Assembly: GCA_001801105.1 (NCBI GenBank)
Contig: MGWS01000018.1
Coordinates: 1 to 64,000 of the forward strand
Length of the DNA: 64,000 nt
Source of the DNA: Gallionellales bacterium GWA2_60_18
Lineage (GTDB): Bacteria > Pseudomonadota > Gammaproteobacteria > Burkholderiales > Gallionellaceae
Reading direction: 5' to 3'
The position numbers and the translations under genes were made by a program. Shown piece by piece: positions 28,520 to 37,985 of the stretch (the stretch's first letter is position 1; the number at the start of each line of letters is the position of its first letter). The notes beneath the pieces are model-generated. The model did no database searches. It had not been told where the DNA came from and saw only the letters and a program-made list of their open reading frames with translations.

Positions 28520-28560
28520 TGCCACCGGGCAAGGCTGGCCGGTTCATGGCGTACCCGGAT

Positions 28561-29910
28561 TCACCCGCCGACCAGTGAGATGAAATCCTCGTATTTGCAG
28601 TTCGCGCTGCGCTCGATCTGTTGCAAATGGTGCAACTCGATCTCGAACGGATAGCCGAGAGTCTCCTGCAGGGCGTGGATGAAGCCTTGCTGCTGTCCCG
28701 GTGTCAGCGGCAGGTCGCAGGTGAAGCGCGCCTCGATCCGCTGCAGGCTGTGCTGCACCAGCTGGATCCGGCGGATCGGTGCGATGCTGGTCCAGCTCTC
28801 TGCCGGAAAGCTCGGCCAATGCTGTGTGCCGTCCGGCAGCACCAGCATGTTGCGCTGCCGTCCCATGATGCGTTTCAGCACCGGCAGGCCGCGCCCGCAC
28901 GGACATGGCTCACCCGCTTCCGCATAATCGCCGTTGGCATAGCGGATCAGCGGCATAGCGAAATTATGCAGGGTGGTGATGACCACCTGCCCGACCTGCC
29001 CCGGCGCGCAGGGCCGCCCCCCGGCATCGAGGATCTCCACCAGCAGGTTCTCGGCCTGCACATGGTAGTGCTCATGTTCCGGGCATTGCAGCGCGATGGT
29101 GGCGACTTCCTCGGCGCTGTAGTTGTCGGTGACGGGAACCCCCCATGCCTGCCGGCATGCATCGCGCAGATCCGGCGGCAGTGTCTCGCCGAAAGTGCGC
29201 GCCTCGCGCAGCTTGCCGATGCGCGTGCCGGTCTCGATGCTGCGCCGTGCCAATGCCAGCAGATTGGAGGGGTGGCTCAACAGATAGTCCGGGTCTTGTT
29301 CCTTGAGCCATGCCAGTTGTGTGTCGATATCGTTGGCGATATTGAGCGTGACGCTGGGGCCGGTAGGGTAAACGGCATTCGTGGCGGGGCCCCAGCCTTG
29401 CTGTGTGGCGCTTTCCACCTTGGTGCGGATCGCCGCCAGCTTGCCGGACAGGTCGCGTTGATGCCACAGATGGTCGCGCAGGGTCAGCGCCCCGCTGAAG
29501 AAATGGGTGACCTCGTTGCCCAAGACCCTGATCGGTTCCCCGGTGGAACCGGACGAGCCGAAGTTGAGGAATTTGCCATGCTCGGGCGGAGGCTTCTGTG
29601 TCACCAGGGTATCGCCTGCGGCCTGTATCTCGGCGCGGGTCAGCAACGGCAGCCGGAAGAAGGCGTCGGGCGCAAAGCCATTGCTCGGGTCGAACCCGGC
29701 CGTAGCAAAGCGCTGACTGTAGAAGGGAACGCTCTCGCCGGCATGGTGCAGCAGGGGTGCAAGCTGCTGCAGTTGGTGTTCGCGCAACACTTCCGGCGGC
29801 CACCATTGGCTTTGCTGCAACTGGAACTGCATCGCCAGCATGCTCGCCCCGACCGGCGGAAGGATCGCCGGCCAGCCGATGCCGGGGACTATGCTGTGAG
29901 GAAGCAACAT
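28561..29910 (-). CDS. PaaK/CapK-like adenylate-forming ligase
   Basis: A 449-residue member of the phenylacetate-CoA ligase/CapK branch of adenylate-forming enzymes. The phosphate-binding loop SSGSTGEPIRV is near residue 115, NYSAEEV near 265, and a short C-terminal domain contains GRQRNMLVLPDG. A CPCGRGLP segment is also present. The substrate is unknown; CapK-type members often sit in surface-polysaccharide loci. The start at 29910 keeps a conserved WPAI..GA segment; an alternative ATG at 29841 has a better ribosome site. Confidence 0.75.
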   Translation of the reverse strand: MLLPHSIVPGIGWPAILPPVGASMLAMQFQLQQSQWWPPEVLREHQLQQLAPLLHHAGESVPFYSQRFATAGFDPSNGFAPDAFFRLPLLTRAEIQAAGDTLVTQKPPPEHGKFLNFGSSGSTGEPIRVLGNEVTHFFSGALTLRDHLWHQRDLSGKLAAIRTKVESATQQGWGPATNAVYPTGPSVTLNIANDIDTQLAWLKEQDPDYLLSHPSNLLALARRSIETGTRIGKLREARTFGETLPPDLRDACRQAWGVPVTDNYSAEEVATIALQCPEHEHYHVQAENLLVEILDAGGRPCAPGQVGQVVITTLHNFAMPLIRYANGDYAEAGEPCPCGRGLPVLKRIMGRQRNMLVLPDGTQHWPSFPAESWTSIAPIRRIQLVQHSLQRIEARFTCDLPLTPGQQQGFIHALQETLGYPFEIELHHLQQIERSANCKYEDFISLVGG

Positions 29911-30005
29911 CGTGACTTCAGGTGGTTAAACATCCTGTGCGGGAAGGTTGTGACGAAGTTCGCGCAGGGTGTTCCCTTTACACGGATATGGGGCAAAAGT
30001 CGGAA

Positions 30006-31400
30006 TTATTGGTTGGGATCGCTACCATCCGGCCCCGACGATGATTTCGTGAAGGCGGCGACGCCGGATACACTGCCAACAGTCCCGCTATCGCTGAACG
30101 AATAGGCGACACCGGCACGTGAAGCATTGGCGCCAGCGAAGAAGCCGCTGATGCTGCCGCTACATCCGCTATTGCAACTCCCGGTGACTGAATCGATGCT
30201 GCCGGAGAATGTCGCGGTGGAGTTGGTGATGCTGATGCCAGTAGCGCTGATGGTATAGCTGCCGGATGTCGGGAGCGATATCTGCAAATCGGCATTGACC
30301 GTGCCAGTTCCAAAGTATGCGGTCAGCGAGCCGCCGTTCAGATCCCCCAGCCCCTGCACGGAGCTAGTCGGCCGCGTCCCGCCGAGCAGGGAATAGGTGG
30401 CGGTGATGTTGCTCATCGCGGTGATATCGGTTTCGGGAGTGGGGGCACCTACGATGTAGTGGAAGGTGTCGCTACCCGCCAGACTGAGCGGATGTGTCGA
30501 GCCGCCATTATTAGCAGTGGTTCCACCATTCCAGCGTCCCCAGCCGATGATGCCGTCGGTGGCGGAGAAGGAGACATTGGCTCCCCCTAGTGTCCCGCCT
30601 TCTGTTCCATCATATCCGGTCAGTTGGCTGGTGTCGGAGAAGGTGGCATGCACACTACTGAACACCTCAGTAAACCTGCTGCCACCATCAACCCCTGCAT
30701 GCGCCAACACATACCCGGGCCCGGAATACAGCGTCGGTTCATTGCCCTTGATGAAGGTCGTGCTGGGTGGGAGCGGTGTGAGGAAACCTGCCGGTGATGT
30801 CTGCGGCTTGTCGAAGGTGGATTTGGGCGCAGTGTTGAAGTCGGCGACGAAGGCGGCATTGCCGGAGGTGACGACCAGTTCGCCGGCATTGTTGGTCAGC
30901 GAGATCGCGCCCTCGCCGACGTTCACCAGCAAACCGCCGTTCAGCGCGGCACTGTAGCCGGTGCCGCGGATGCCGATGGTGGCGACCGGTGTGGCGACCT
31001 TGTAGGTGTTGCGGTTGATGTGGCCGATCGCGCCGGTGATGGCGCGCAGGCCGCCCTTGAGCAGGCTGAAGAAGCCTTTTTCCCTGCCGTCGGTCTTGTT
31101 CTCGTACTGGTATTCATCCACCCGGAACTGGCTGTTGGGCTGGAGCGAGACGAAGCCGCCATCGCTGAAGCGGAGCTGGGCGCGGGCACCGGCGGAGGTG
31201 CTGACCGCGTCGCCGACGTTGATCGGCGCGCCTCTGGTCAACGGGCGCTGAGCGCCGTTGGGGGCGATCGCGACGACATTGCCAATCACGAAGTCGGCAC
31301 GGCCTGCAACGGCACCATATCCGGTGACGGGATAAGCGAGCGAGGCCAGGGCCAGCAGGACTGCCTGATGGGACAATTTGAGGTGCTGTTGGGGGAACAT
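30006..31400 (-). CDS. FecR-domain surface protein with C-terminal barrel-like domain
   Basis: A 464-residue exported protein. A signal peptide (AVLLALASLAYPVTGYGA) is followed by a FecR domain at about 35-160 (GDAVSTSAGARAQLRFSDGG, ATPVATIGIRGTGYS). The C-terminal third is glycine/serine/threonine-rich and ends in SGFFAGANASRAGVAYSF and GVAAFTK, which looks like the small beta-barrel of TbpB-type proteins. The ATG at 31400 has GGAAGGAG upstream. It follows a Slam-like outer-membrane gene by 19 bases, so it is a plausible cargo for that protein. There is no sigma factor or TonB receptor nearby to suggest iron signalling. Confidence 0.78.
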   Translation of the reverse strand: MFPQQHLKLSHQAVLLALASLAYPVTGYGAVAGRADFVIGNVVAIAPNGAQRPLTRGAPINVGDAVSTSAGARAQLRFSDGGFVSLQPNSQFRVDEYQYENKTDGREKGFFSLLKGGLRAITGAIGHINRNTYKVATPVATIGIRGTGYSAALNGGLLVNVGEGAISLTNNAGELVVTSGNAAFVADFNTAPKSTFDKPQTSPAGFLTPLPPSTTFIKGNEPTLYSGPGYVLAHAGVDGGSRFTEVFSSVHATFSDTSQLTGYDGTEGGTLGGANVSFSATDGIIGWGRWNGGTTANNGGSTHPLSLAGSDTFHYIVGAPTPETDITAMSNITATYSLLGGTRPTSSVQGLGDLNGGSLTAYFGTGTVNADLQISLPTSGSYTISATGISITNSTATFSGSIDSVTGSCNSGCSGSISGFFAGANASRAGVAYSFSDSGTVGSVSGVAAFTKSSSGPDGSDPNQ

Positions 31401-31419
31401 GATCGTTTCTCCTTCCGGC

Positions 31420-32742
31420 CTAGTTGAAGTCGCGGCGCAGGCTGACGCTGAGCACGGTGCGGCCATAGTCGTTGATGATGATGTTGGAGTCGTTCTGGGT
31501 ATAACTCAATTGCGGCGAGACCGTCCAGCTCGGCGCGGGGATGTAGCTTGCACCCACGCGCAGGTCGGCCTGCATATCGTTGCGAGCCACCAGAAACAGC
31601 GGGTCGGTGCCGCCGTAGTCGCGCGACTCCAGGCTGGCCGAGCCGAACAGGGTGGTCTGCGGGTCGAGCTTCAACTCGCCGCCGACGCGCGCGCCGAGCA
31701 GTTGATGGCCATAGTAGGCGACGTTGTTGGCGGTTTCATTTTCCCTACCCCCATACACGCCGAGATAATAGACCGGCGTATAGGCGCCGCCCAGCGCGCG
31801 GGCGAATGCCGTGCCGACCACATAGCGGTCGGCGTCACGTGTGGTCTGGTTCGGATAGGTGAGTTCGGAATACTGGAAATAGGCGCTGATCTGGCTGCTG
31901 TTGTCCAGCTTGCGTTGCCATTGCAACGTTGCTCCGGTCGTGTCGCGGAAGCTGGCGTCGTCGACGTTGAATTGCTGGAACTGGAACGCCGCCGAATAGG
32001 TGTCATCGCCTTTGTTGAAGTTGAACCCGTAGTTGATGTCCAGCGACTGGGTGTCGAAAGCATTTTGTGACGAGTTGAAACGCTTGTTGAAATTCACCCC
32101 GGAGAAGATGCCCCATTCCGGCGAGATCGGATGCCGGACATTGAAGCCGCCGGCGATGCTGGAGTAGATGTCGTCCTGCTCCACGCCGCTGCCGCTCAAG
32201 GTCGCCAGCCCGCCGCCCAAGGCCGGGATCGCCACCTGGCCGCTGCCGGTCGCGCTGTTGACGTTACTGTCCGCGCCCAGCGTCATCTCAAGGTAGCTGC
32301 GCTTGGTGGTGCGTTCACCGGCAGTGGCCTTTTCGATGGCGTTGAGGAACTTCAGGATGGTGGCGTTTACTTCGACCGGCGGGTTCTGGTTCCTGACGGT
32401 TTCGAATTCCTGTTTGGAGATCGCCATTTCGCCTACGGCCAGATAGGCACGGGCGATCTCGGCGCGGGCCAGCAGATGATCCGGCTGGGTGGCAAGCACG
32501 CGCTCCAGCGCGAAGATCGCCTCGTTGGGGTGGCCGCTGTCCAGCGCGGCGATACCGAGCCGGTAATCGAAGTCGGTGTCGCCCGCCCGGTCGGATTGAT
32601 GCGGGGTCAGCAGCGCGTAGGCCTCTTTTGCCTTGCCACTCTTGAGCATCTTGTCCGCCTGCCTTACCAGATCGTCTTCGATCGCCAATGCCGTGCCTGA
32701 AAACAGCAACAGCACCAAAAACCACTTGCCTGCGTTGACCAT
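31420..32742 (-). CDS. Slam-like TPR and outer-membrane barrel protein (DUF560 type)
   Basis: A 440-residue protein with a signal peptide (KWFLVLLLFSGTALA), TPR-like helices at about 25-140 (EAIFALERVLATQPDHLLAR) and a C-terminal region from about 150 of alternating strands ending in phenylalanine-asparagine (LSVSLRRDFN). This TPR-plus-barrel layout is that of surface lipoprotein assembly modulators (Slam, type 11 secretion), which move proteins with TbpB-like barrels across the outer membrane. The FecR/barrel gene directly downstream fits as its substrate. The family call is by architecture, not by search. Confidence 0.75.
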   Translation of the reverse strand: MVNAGKWFLVLLLFSGTALAIEDDLVRQADKMLKSGKAKEAYALLTPHQSDRAGDTDFDYRLGIAALDSGHPNEAIFALERVLATQPDHLLARAEIARAYLAVGEMAISKQEFETVRNQNPPVEVNATILKFLNAIEKATAGERTTKRSYLEMTLGADSNVNSATGSGQVAIPALGGGLATLSGSGVEQDDIYSSIAGGFNVRHPISPEWGIFSGVNFNKRFNSSQNAFDTQSLDINYGFNFNKGDDTYSAAFQFQQFNVDDASFRDTTGATLQWQRKLDNSSQISAYFQYSELTYPNQTTRDADRYVVGTAFARALGGAYTPVYYLGVYGGRENETANNVAYYGHQLLGARVGGELKLDPQTTLFGSASLESRDYGGTDPLFLVARNDMQADLRVGASYIPAPSWTVSPQLSYTQNDSNIIINDYGRTVLSVSLRRDFN

Positions 32743-33067
32743 TTGTATTCTCCCTCAAGCGCCCCCATAGAATCTTGCGCTTGGTGCGTCAGCGCACAAT
32801 CCCCTTTTCCAGCCAAGGCATTATTTGCTTCGCAGGGCGTCTCGTCAACCACATTGGGGGGTGGAACGGCAAATTTCGTCTCTTCCCGCGTGCTTGCGGG
32901 AGGGGGCTGGTCGCGGTGTATCGCGACGGATTGTTGCAGCTTTCGCCGCGCCCGCGGATACGCAGGCCGGGCGATGCAGCATGCATGGAGGGTCGCCGAT
33001 GCGCCGGGCGGTTGCCAGACGGGCGGCGGCGCGGCATGATGCGCGCATTCATAGAGGGAGAATCCAG
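32743..33067. other. Divergent intergenic region between the Slam-like gene and argA
   Basis: These 325 bases separate two divergent genes and should hold both promoters. The readings in this stretch have no ribosome sites or family features, so I see no gene. A CCCGC..GCGGG palindrome lies at 32880-32906. GAGGGAGAA precedes each flanking start codon. I could not define -35/-10 elements with confidence. Confidence 0.6.
32880..32906. repeat. CCCGC...GCGGG-type palindrome
   Basis: The sequence CTCTTCCCGCGTGCTTGCGG, followed by GAGGGG, forms a hairpin and matches the pattern of the units at 10481 and 62281. It lies between divergent genes. Confidence 0.5.
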
Positions 33068-34390
33068 ATGCCTGCCGTTGCCGCCCCCGCCGATTTCGTC
33101 GCCTGGTTCCGTTCCGTTGCGCCTTACATCAACGCCTTCCGCGGCCGCACTTTCGTGATCGCGTTCGGCGGCGAGGTGGTGGCGGACGGCAAATTCGTCG
33201 AGCTGACCCACGATTTCAACCTGCTTGCGGCGCTCGGCATCCGGCTGGTGCTGGTGCATGGCGCGCGACCGCAGATCGAGGAGCATCTGGCGCGCAACAA
33301 TCTCGGCGATGCCTACCATCACGGCATCCGCCTGACCGATGCCGAGACCATGCGCTGCGTGAAGGAGGCGGTCGGCCGCGTGCGCGTGGAGATCGAGGCG
33401 CTGCTATCGGTGGGGCTGGCGAATTCGCCGATGGCCAATGCCGACATCCGCGTGGCGGGCGGCAATTTCATCACCGCGCAGCCGATCGGGGTGATCAACG
33501 GCGTGGACATGATGCACACCGGCGCCGTGCGCAAGGTGGATGTCGCCGCGCTGAACGACCGCATGGAGTTCGGCGAGGTGGTGCTGCTGTCGCCGCTCGG
33601 CTATTCGCCCACCGGCGAGGTGTTCAACGTCACGCTGGAAGATGTCGCCACCGCCACCGCCATCGCGCTGGATGCCGACAAGCTGGTGTTCCTGATGGAC
33701 ACCGACGGAGTGACGGACAAGAAGGGCAAGCTGCTCAAGGACCTCACCATCGCCGAGGCGCAGCAGGTTCTCGCCGGCAAGCGCAAGCTGACGGACGACG
33801 TGGGCCTGTTCCTGCCCTGCGCCATCCGCGCCTGCGAGGCCGGCGTGGCGCGCACCCACCTGATCAGCCGCCACACCGATGGCTCGTTGTTGCAGGAACT
33901 GTTCAGCGACGAAGGTATCGGCACCATGCTGGTGGAGAGCACGCTCAATACCCTGCGCGCGGCGACCATCGAGGACATCGGCGGCATTCTCGAATTGCTG
34001 CGCCCGCTGGAGGAAGAGGGCATCCTGGTGCGGCGCTCGCGCGAACTGCTGGAGCGCGAGATCGCGCGTTTCGTGGTGCTGGAACATGACCACCGCATCA
34101 TCGGCTGCGCCGCGCTGTATCCCTTCCCCGACGAGGACGCGGCGGAACTGGCCTGTCTCGCGGTGGACCCGCAAGTGCGCGACCGCGGCTACGGCGAGGC
34201 GCTGCTCAACCGCCTGATCGCACTCGCCAAGGAGCAGGGGCTGAAACGGCTGTTCGTGCTTACCACGCGCACCGCGCACTGGTTCATCGAGCGCGGCTTC
34301 AAGGAAAGCGACGTCGCCGAACTGCCCGCGCAGAAGAAGTCGCTGTACAACTGGCAGCGCAAGTCGAAGGTGTTCGTGCGGAAGATCTGA
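33068..34390 (+). CDS. argA: Amino-acid N-acetyltransferase (N-acetylglutamate synthase)
   Basis: Makes N-acetylglutamate, the first step of arginine synthesis. The 440-residue protein has an amino-acid-kinase domain (residues about 20-290, FVIAFGGEVV and VLVHGARPQI) followed by a GNAT acetyltransferase domain (about 295-435, ACLAVDPQVRDRGYGEALL). This is the standard ArgA architecture. The ATG at 33068 has GAGGGAG upstream; a longer reading to 32825 is unsupported. Confidence 0.96.
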   Translation: MPAVAAPADFVAWFRSVAPYINAFRGRTFVIAFGGEVVADGKFVELTHDFNLLAALGIRLVLVHGARPQIEEHLARNNLGDAYHHGIRLTDAETMRCVKEAVGRVRVEIEALLSVGLANSPMANADIRVAGGNFITAQPIGVINGVDMMHTGAVRKVDVAALNDRMEFGEVVLLSPLGYSPTGEVFNVTLEDVATATAIALDADKLVFLMDTDGVTDKKGKLLKDLTIAEAQQVLAGKRKLTDDVGLFLPCAIRACEAGVARTHLISRHTDGSLLQELFSDEGIGTMLVESTLNTLRAATIEDIGGILELLRPLEEEGILVRRSRELLEREIARFVVLEHDHRIIGCAALYPFPDEDAAELACLAVDPQVRDRGYGEALLNRLIALAKEQGLKRLFVLTTRTAHWFIERGFKESDVAELPAQKKSLYNWQRKSKVFVRKI

Positions 34391-34399
34391 TGCGCAGTT

Positions 34400-34471
34400 G
34401 TAGGTTGGGTGGAGCGTAGCGATACCCAACATTTATCGACGATGGGTATCGCTACGCTCAACCCATCCTAC
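34400..34471. repeat. GTAGG palindromic repeat between argA and a kinase-like gene
   Basis: Two 31-bp arms match with three mismatches. The left begins GTAGGTTGGGTGGAGCGTAG and the right ends CTCAACCCATCCTAC. It is closely related to 51998-52075 and lies between convergent genes, where the hairpin could also slow transcription. Confidence 0.85.
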
Positions 34472-34477
34472 GCTTGC

Positions 34478-36079
34478 TTATTGCGGCGGAACGCCACGCA
34501 AGTGGGCTTCCGCCCCATTGTCCAACAATTTTTCCAACGCTTTCCACCCTCTCGCCCCATCGGCGAAATCCGCCGTGCGGCGCAATTCCTGCCGCGTGAG
34601 CGGCTCGGCTACCGCCGCCAGTTTTTCCAACACCGCGATGTCCGCCTCGGAGGCATCGCTCGCCTGCATCCGGCGCCGGGCGATGCGCGTGCGCAGCAGC
34701 TGTTTGTCCGATGGCATCGCGGCGATGGCGAACGGCACCTGCATCTGCCGCGCCAGTTCGCGGAAGCGCGCACGTTCCTCTTCCCTGAGGAAGGCGGCAT
34801 CGACAATGACGGGGAAGCCGTATTCCAGCAGTTCGCGCGCGAGGTCGAGCAGGCGCGCGTAAGTGCGTTGCGTCGCCCCGGTGCTGTAGAGGCTTTCGCC
34901 GAAACGGGAACGGCTGTCGTTCAGCGCATCCAGCCCATGCAGGCGCTTGCGCTCTACGTCGGAGCGGATGCGGATGGCGCCAAGATGTTCGAGCGCGGAC
35001 TGCGCGAAGGTGGTCTTGCCGGAACCGGGCAGGCCGTGCGTGATGATCAGCGCGGGGCTCGGGTTGGCAAGGCAGTTGCGCGCGAGGTCGAGGTAATTCT
35101 TGCTGGTATGCAGCAGATCGTTCGCGGCGCGCCTGCGCAGGCCGGGCTGGGCGGCGCGGATCGCATCGACCTTGGCGCGCACCGTGGCGCGATAGGCGAG
35201 GTAGAAGCGTAGCACCGCCATGCCGACGTAATCGCCGGTGATTTCCAGATATGCATTCAGCAGGCGCCAGGCCAGCTCGGGACGGTTGCGGTGCAGCAGG
35301 TCCATCACCGGGAAGGCGAGTTCGTCCATTACGTCGATCCAGCGCAGCGCGGGATTGAACTCGATGCCATCGAACGGCACCGGTATGTCGTTGATGAGCG
35401 CGATGTTGCCGAGGTGCAGGTCGCCGTGGCACTCGCGCACGAAGCCTGCCGTGCGGCGCTGCTCGAAGATCGCGGCACACGCGGCCAGTTCGGCCCCGGT
35501 CGCGGCCTGCAATTGCGTCACGCCCTCGTCCGTCCCAAGCAGCGGCTGCAACTGTTCGAAGTTCTGCATCGCCGCCGCGCGGATTTCGGCAAGGCTGCCG
35601 AATGGCGTGTCCGGCGCGGCGGCAGACAAACCGGCGTGGAAACGTGCCAATGTGGCCGCGAGCTTGTCGATGTGCTGCGGCGCGATGCCGCCGCGTGCCA
35701 GCTGCCGGTCCATCAGGCAGGCGGCGGGGAAGCGCCGCATCTTCACCGCGTATTCGATGGCGGGCTGCGCGCCGAGTTGCGGATGATCGGGATCGCCGCC
35801 GATGGCGGTCACGCCGAGATAGAGTTGCGGCGCGAGGCGGCGGTTCAGCCGGAACTCTTCTTCGCAATAATGCCTGCGCAGTTCCAGCGTGGAAAAATCG
35901 AGGAAGCCGAGGTTCAGCGGTTTCTTGATCTTGTAGGCGTAACGGCCCGCCAGCAGCACCCAGGAGATGTGCGTTTCGATCAGGCACACCTGCCGCACCG
36001 CCTCGGGATAGCGGTGCGGATCGAGCAGGGCTGCGACCAGCCGTTGCCGGGATTCAAGTTCTTGCGCAGGAGCCATCAT
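34478..36079 (-). CDS. Two-domain APH-like kinase plus P-loop kinase
   Basis: A 533-residue protein. Residues about 30-330 resemble an aminoglycoside-phosphotransferase fold, with the catalytic loop ECHGDLHLGNI near 220 and FDGIEFNPALRW after it. Residues about 345-515 are a P-loop kinase with Walker A GLPGSGKTTF near 352. This fused arrangement is widespread and uncharacterised; no drug-resistance role is implied. Two adjacent ATG codons (36079 and 36076) have no clear ribosome site. The gene is convergent with argA and follows ampG. Confidence 0.82.
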   Translation of the reverse strand: MMAPAQELESRQRLVAALLDPHRYPEAVRQVCLIETHISWVLLAGRYAYKIKKPLNLGFLDFSTLELRRHYCEEEFRLNRRLAPQLYLGVTAIGGDPDHPQLGAQPAIEYAVKMRRFPAACLMDRQLARGGIAPQHIDKLAATLARFHAGLSAAAPDTPFGSLAEIRAAAMQNFEQLQPLLGTDEGVTQLQAATGAELAACAAIFEQRRTAGFVRECHGDLHLGNIALINDIPVPFDGIEFNPALRWIDVMDELAFPVMDLLHRNRPELAWRLLNAYLEITGDYVGMAVLRFYLAYRATVRAKVDAIRAAQPGLRRRAANDLLHTSKNYLDLARNCLANPSPALIITHGLPGSGKTTFAQSALEHLGAIRIRSDVERKRLHGLDALNDSRSRFGESLYSTGATQRTYARLLDLARELLEYGFPVIVDAAFLREEERARFRELARQMQVPFAIAAMPSDKQLLRTRIARRRMQASDASEADIAVLEKLAAVAEPLTRQELRRTADFADGARGWKALEKLLDNGAEAHLRGVPPQ

Positions 36080-36129
36080 GCACCGCGTCGGATGGGGCGG
36101 GACATCTTACCGCCACGCCGGACAACCGA

Positions 36130-37386
36130 CTACCCGGCGGAGGATTTTGCCTCGTTCCACGGCGCGACCTTGAGCAGCAACAACATGCCCGGAACCGCAA
36201 GCACGGCGCAGATCAGGAAGAAGGTCGTCCAGCCCAGCGCTTCGACCATCCAGCCGGTGGCGGCGTTGGCGAAGGTGCGCGGCATCGCCATCAGGCTGGT
36301 GAACAGGGCGAACTGGGTGGCGGTGTAGGCGGGATGGGTGGTGCGCGCGATGAAGGCGACGAAGGCCACCGTGCCCAATCCCACGCCCAGTGCTTCCATC
36401 CCGATGACGATGGCCAGTTGGGTGCGTTCCAGCGCGCCGATCTGGTCGTGGTGGCCGATCGAGGCCAGCCAGGCGAAGCCGAAGATGGACACCAGTTGCA
36501 CCACGCCGAACAGCCACAACGCGCGGTTGATGCCGATCTTCACCATCCACAACCCGCCCAGCATACCGCCGATCACCGCCGGCCACAGCCCGGCGTTCTT
36601 GGCGATCAGGCCGATGTCGGTCTTGGAGAAACCCATGTCGAGATAGAACGGCGTCGCCAGCGCGGTACACATGCTGTCACCGAGTTTGTAAAAGAACAGG
36701 AACGCCAGGATCAGCAACGCGCTGCGTGTGCCTTGCCGGTTGATGAATTCGCGGAACGGCTCGACCACGGCTTCGCGCAAGGTCTTGGGCGGTGCGGCGC
36801 GGTGCGGTTCGCTCACCAGCAGCGTCATGGCGATGCCGGGCAGCATGAACAGCGCGGTGATGATGAACACCGTGCTCCACGGTAAAAAGTCGGCGAGAAT
36901 CAGCGACAGCGAGCCGGGTATCAGTCCGGCGATACGGTAGGCGTTGACATGGATCGCGTTGCCCAGCCCCAGTTCGGTGTCGCTCAACAGCTCACGCCGG
37001 TAGGCGTCGAGCGCGATGTCCTGCGTGGCAGAAAGGAAAGCAAGCAGGGTGCAGAACAGCACGATGGCGCCGATCTCGTGCTGCGGCGAGAAACCGCCCA
37101 TCGCCGCAATCACGCCCAGCAGACCGATCTGGGTGAGCAGCATCCAGCCGCGCCGCCGTCCCAGCAGGGGCAGCACATAGCGGTCGAGGAACGGCGACCA
37201 GAGGAATTTCCAGGTGTAGGGGAACTGGATCAGCGCGAACAGGCCGATGGTCTTGAGATCGACTGCTTCGCTGCGCAACCAGGCCGGCACGAGGTTGAAC
37301 AGCAGGTACAGCGGCAGACCGGAAGCGAAGCCGGTGAAGACGCAGATCAGCATGCGGCGCGTGAACAGCTGCGCGAACACGCTCAT
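36130..37386 (-). CDS. ampG: Muropeptide permease of the AmpG type
   Basis: A 418-residue inner-membrane transporter of the major facilitator superfamily with about 12 hydrophobic helices. The N-terminal TGFASGLPLYLLFNLVPAWL, the GRRRGWM loop and ATQDIALDAYRREL are AmpG hallmarks. It would import anhydromuropeptides for recycling, which fits the amgK-murU pair at 61551-63351. Its ATG overlaps the metW stop codon. Confidence 0.93.
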   Translation of the reverse strand: MSVFAQLFTRRMLICVFTGFASGLPLYLLFNLVPAWLRSEAVDLKTIGLFALIQFPYTWKFLWSPFLDRYVLPLLGRRRGWMLLTQIGLLGVIAAMGGFSPQHEIGAIVLFCTLLAFLSATQDIALDAYRRELLSDTELGLGNAIHVNAYRIAGLIPGSLSLILADFLPWSTVFIITALFMLPGIAMTLLVSEPHRAAPPKTLREAVVEPFREFINRQGTRSALLILAFLFFYKLGDSMCTALATPFYLDMGFSKTDIGLIAKNAGLWPAVIGGMLGGLWMVKIGINRALWLFGVVQLVSIFGFAWLASIGHHDQIGALERTQLAIVIGMEALGVGLGTVAFVAFIARTTHPAYTATQFALFTSLMAMPRTFANAATGWMVEALGWTTFFLICAVLAVPGMLLLLKVAPWNEAKSSAG

Positions 37387-37985
37387 GAGCCGCGTCGGAA
37401 GCGGTACACCGCGGTGCTGCCGCGCAGGTTGGGCAGCACTTGCACGTCATGCCCGCCGCTCATCACGTGCCGTCCGAGGATGCGGATCTGCAGGTGCGCG
37501 CAGAGCATCTCGAAATCGTTCAGCGTGCACAGGTGAACGTTGGGCGTGTCGTACCACTGGTAGGGCAGCTCGTTCGAAACCGGCATATTGCCGAGCAGCA
37601 CTTGCAGGCGGCTCTTCCAGTGGCCGAAGTTGGGGAAGCTGACGATGCCTTCGCGTCCGACCCGCACGATCTCGTTCATCAACGCCTCGGTGTGGCGCGT
37701 CGCCTGCAGCGTCTGCGACAGGATGACGCAATCGAAGGACCGGTCCTCGAATTCGGCCAGGCCGGAATCGAGGTCGCTCTGGATCACGTTCACGTTGTTG
37801 GCGATGCAGGCGGCGATGTTCGCGTCGCTGATCTCCACGCCATAGCCGCGCACCTCGCGCGTCTCGCGCAGATAGCGCAGCAGGCTGCCGTCGCCGCAAC
37901 CGAGGTCGAGCACCGACGAGCCTTGCGGTATCCAGGCCGCGATGGCGGCGAAGTCGGGGCGGGTCTCGATGATGGAGGTGTTCAT
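37383..37985 (-). CDS. metW: Methionine biosynthesis protein MetW
   Basis: A 200-residue SAM-dependent methyltransferase-fold protein with [12 protein letters not shown] near residue 25 and SFPNFGHW later. MetW occurs with MetX in many proteobacteria and is thought to assist homoserine acylation or methionine control. It overlaps the metX stop by four bases (ATGA), so metX-metW-ampG form a coupled run. Confidence 0.95.
   Translation of the reverse strand: MNTSIIETRPDFAAIAAWIPQGSSVLDLGCGDGSLLRYLRETREVRGYGVEISDANIAACIANNVNVIQSDLDSGLAEFEDRSFDCVILSQTLQATRHTEALMNEIVRVGREGIVSFPNFGHWKSRLQVLLGNMPVSNELPYQWYDTPNVHLCTLNDFEMLCAHLQIRILGRHVMSGGHDVQVLPNLRGSTAVYRFRRGS

Noticed and set aside
34478..36079. 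An aminoglycoside resistance gene
   Set aside because: The APH-like fold is shared by many kinases; the fused P-loop domain and lack of mobile-element context point to a housekeeping or unknown role.
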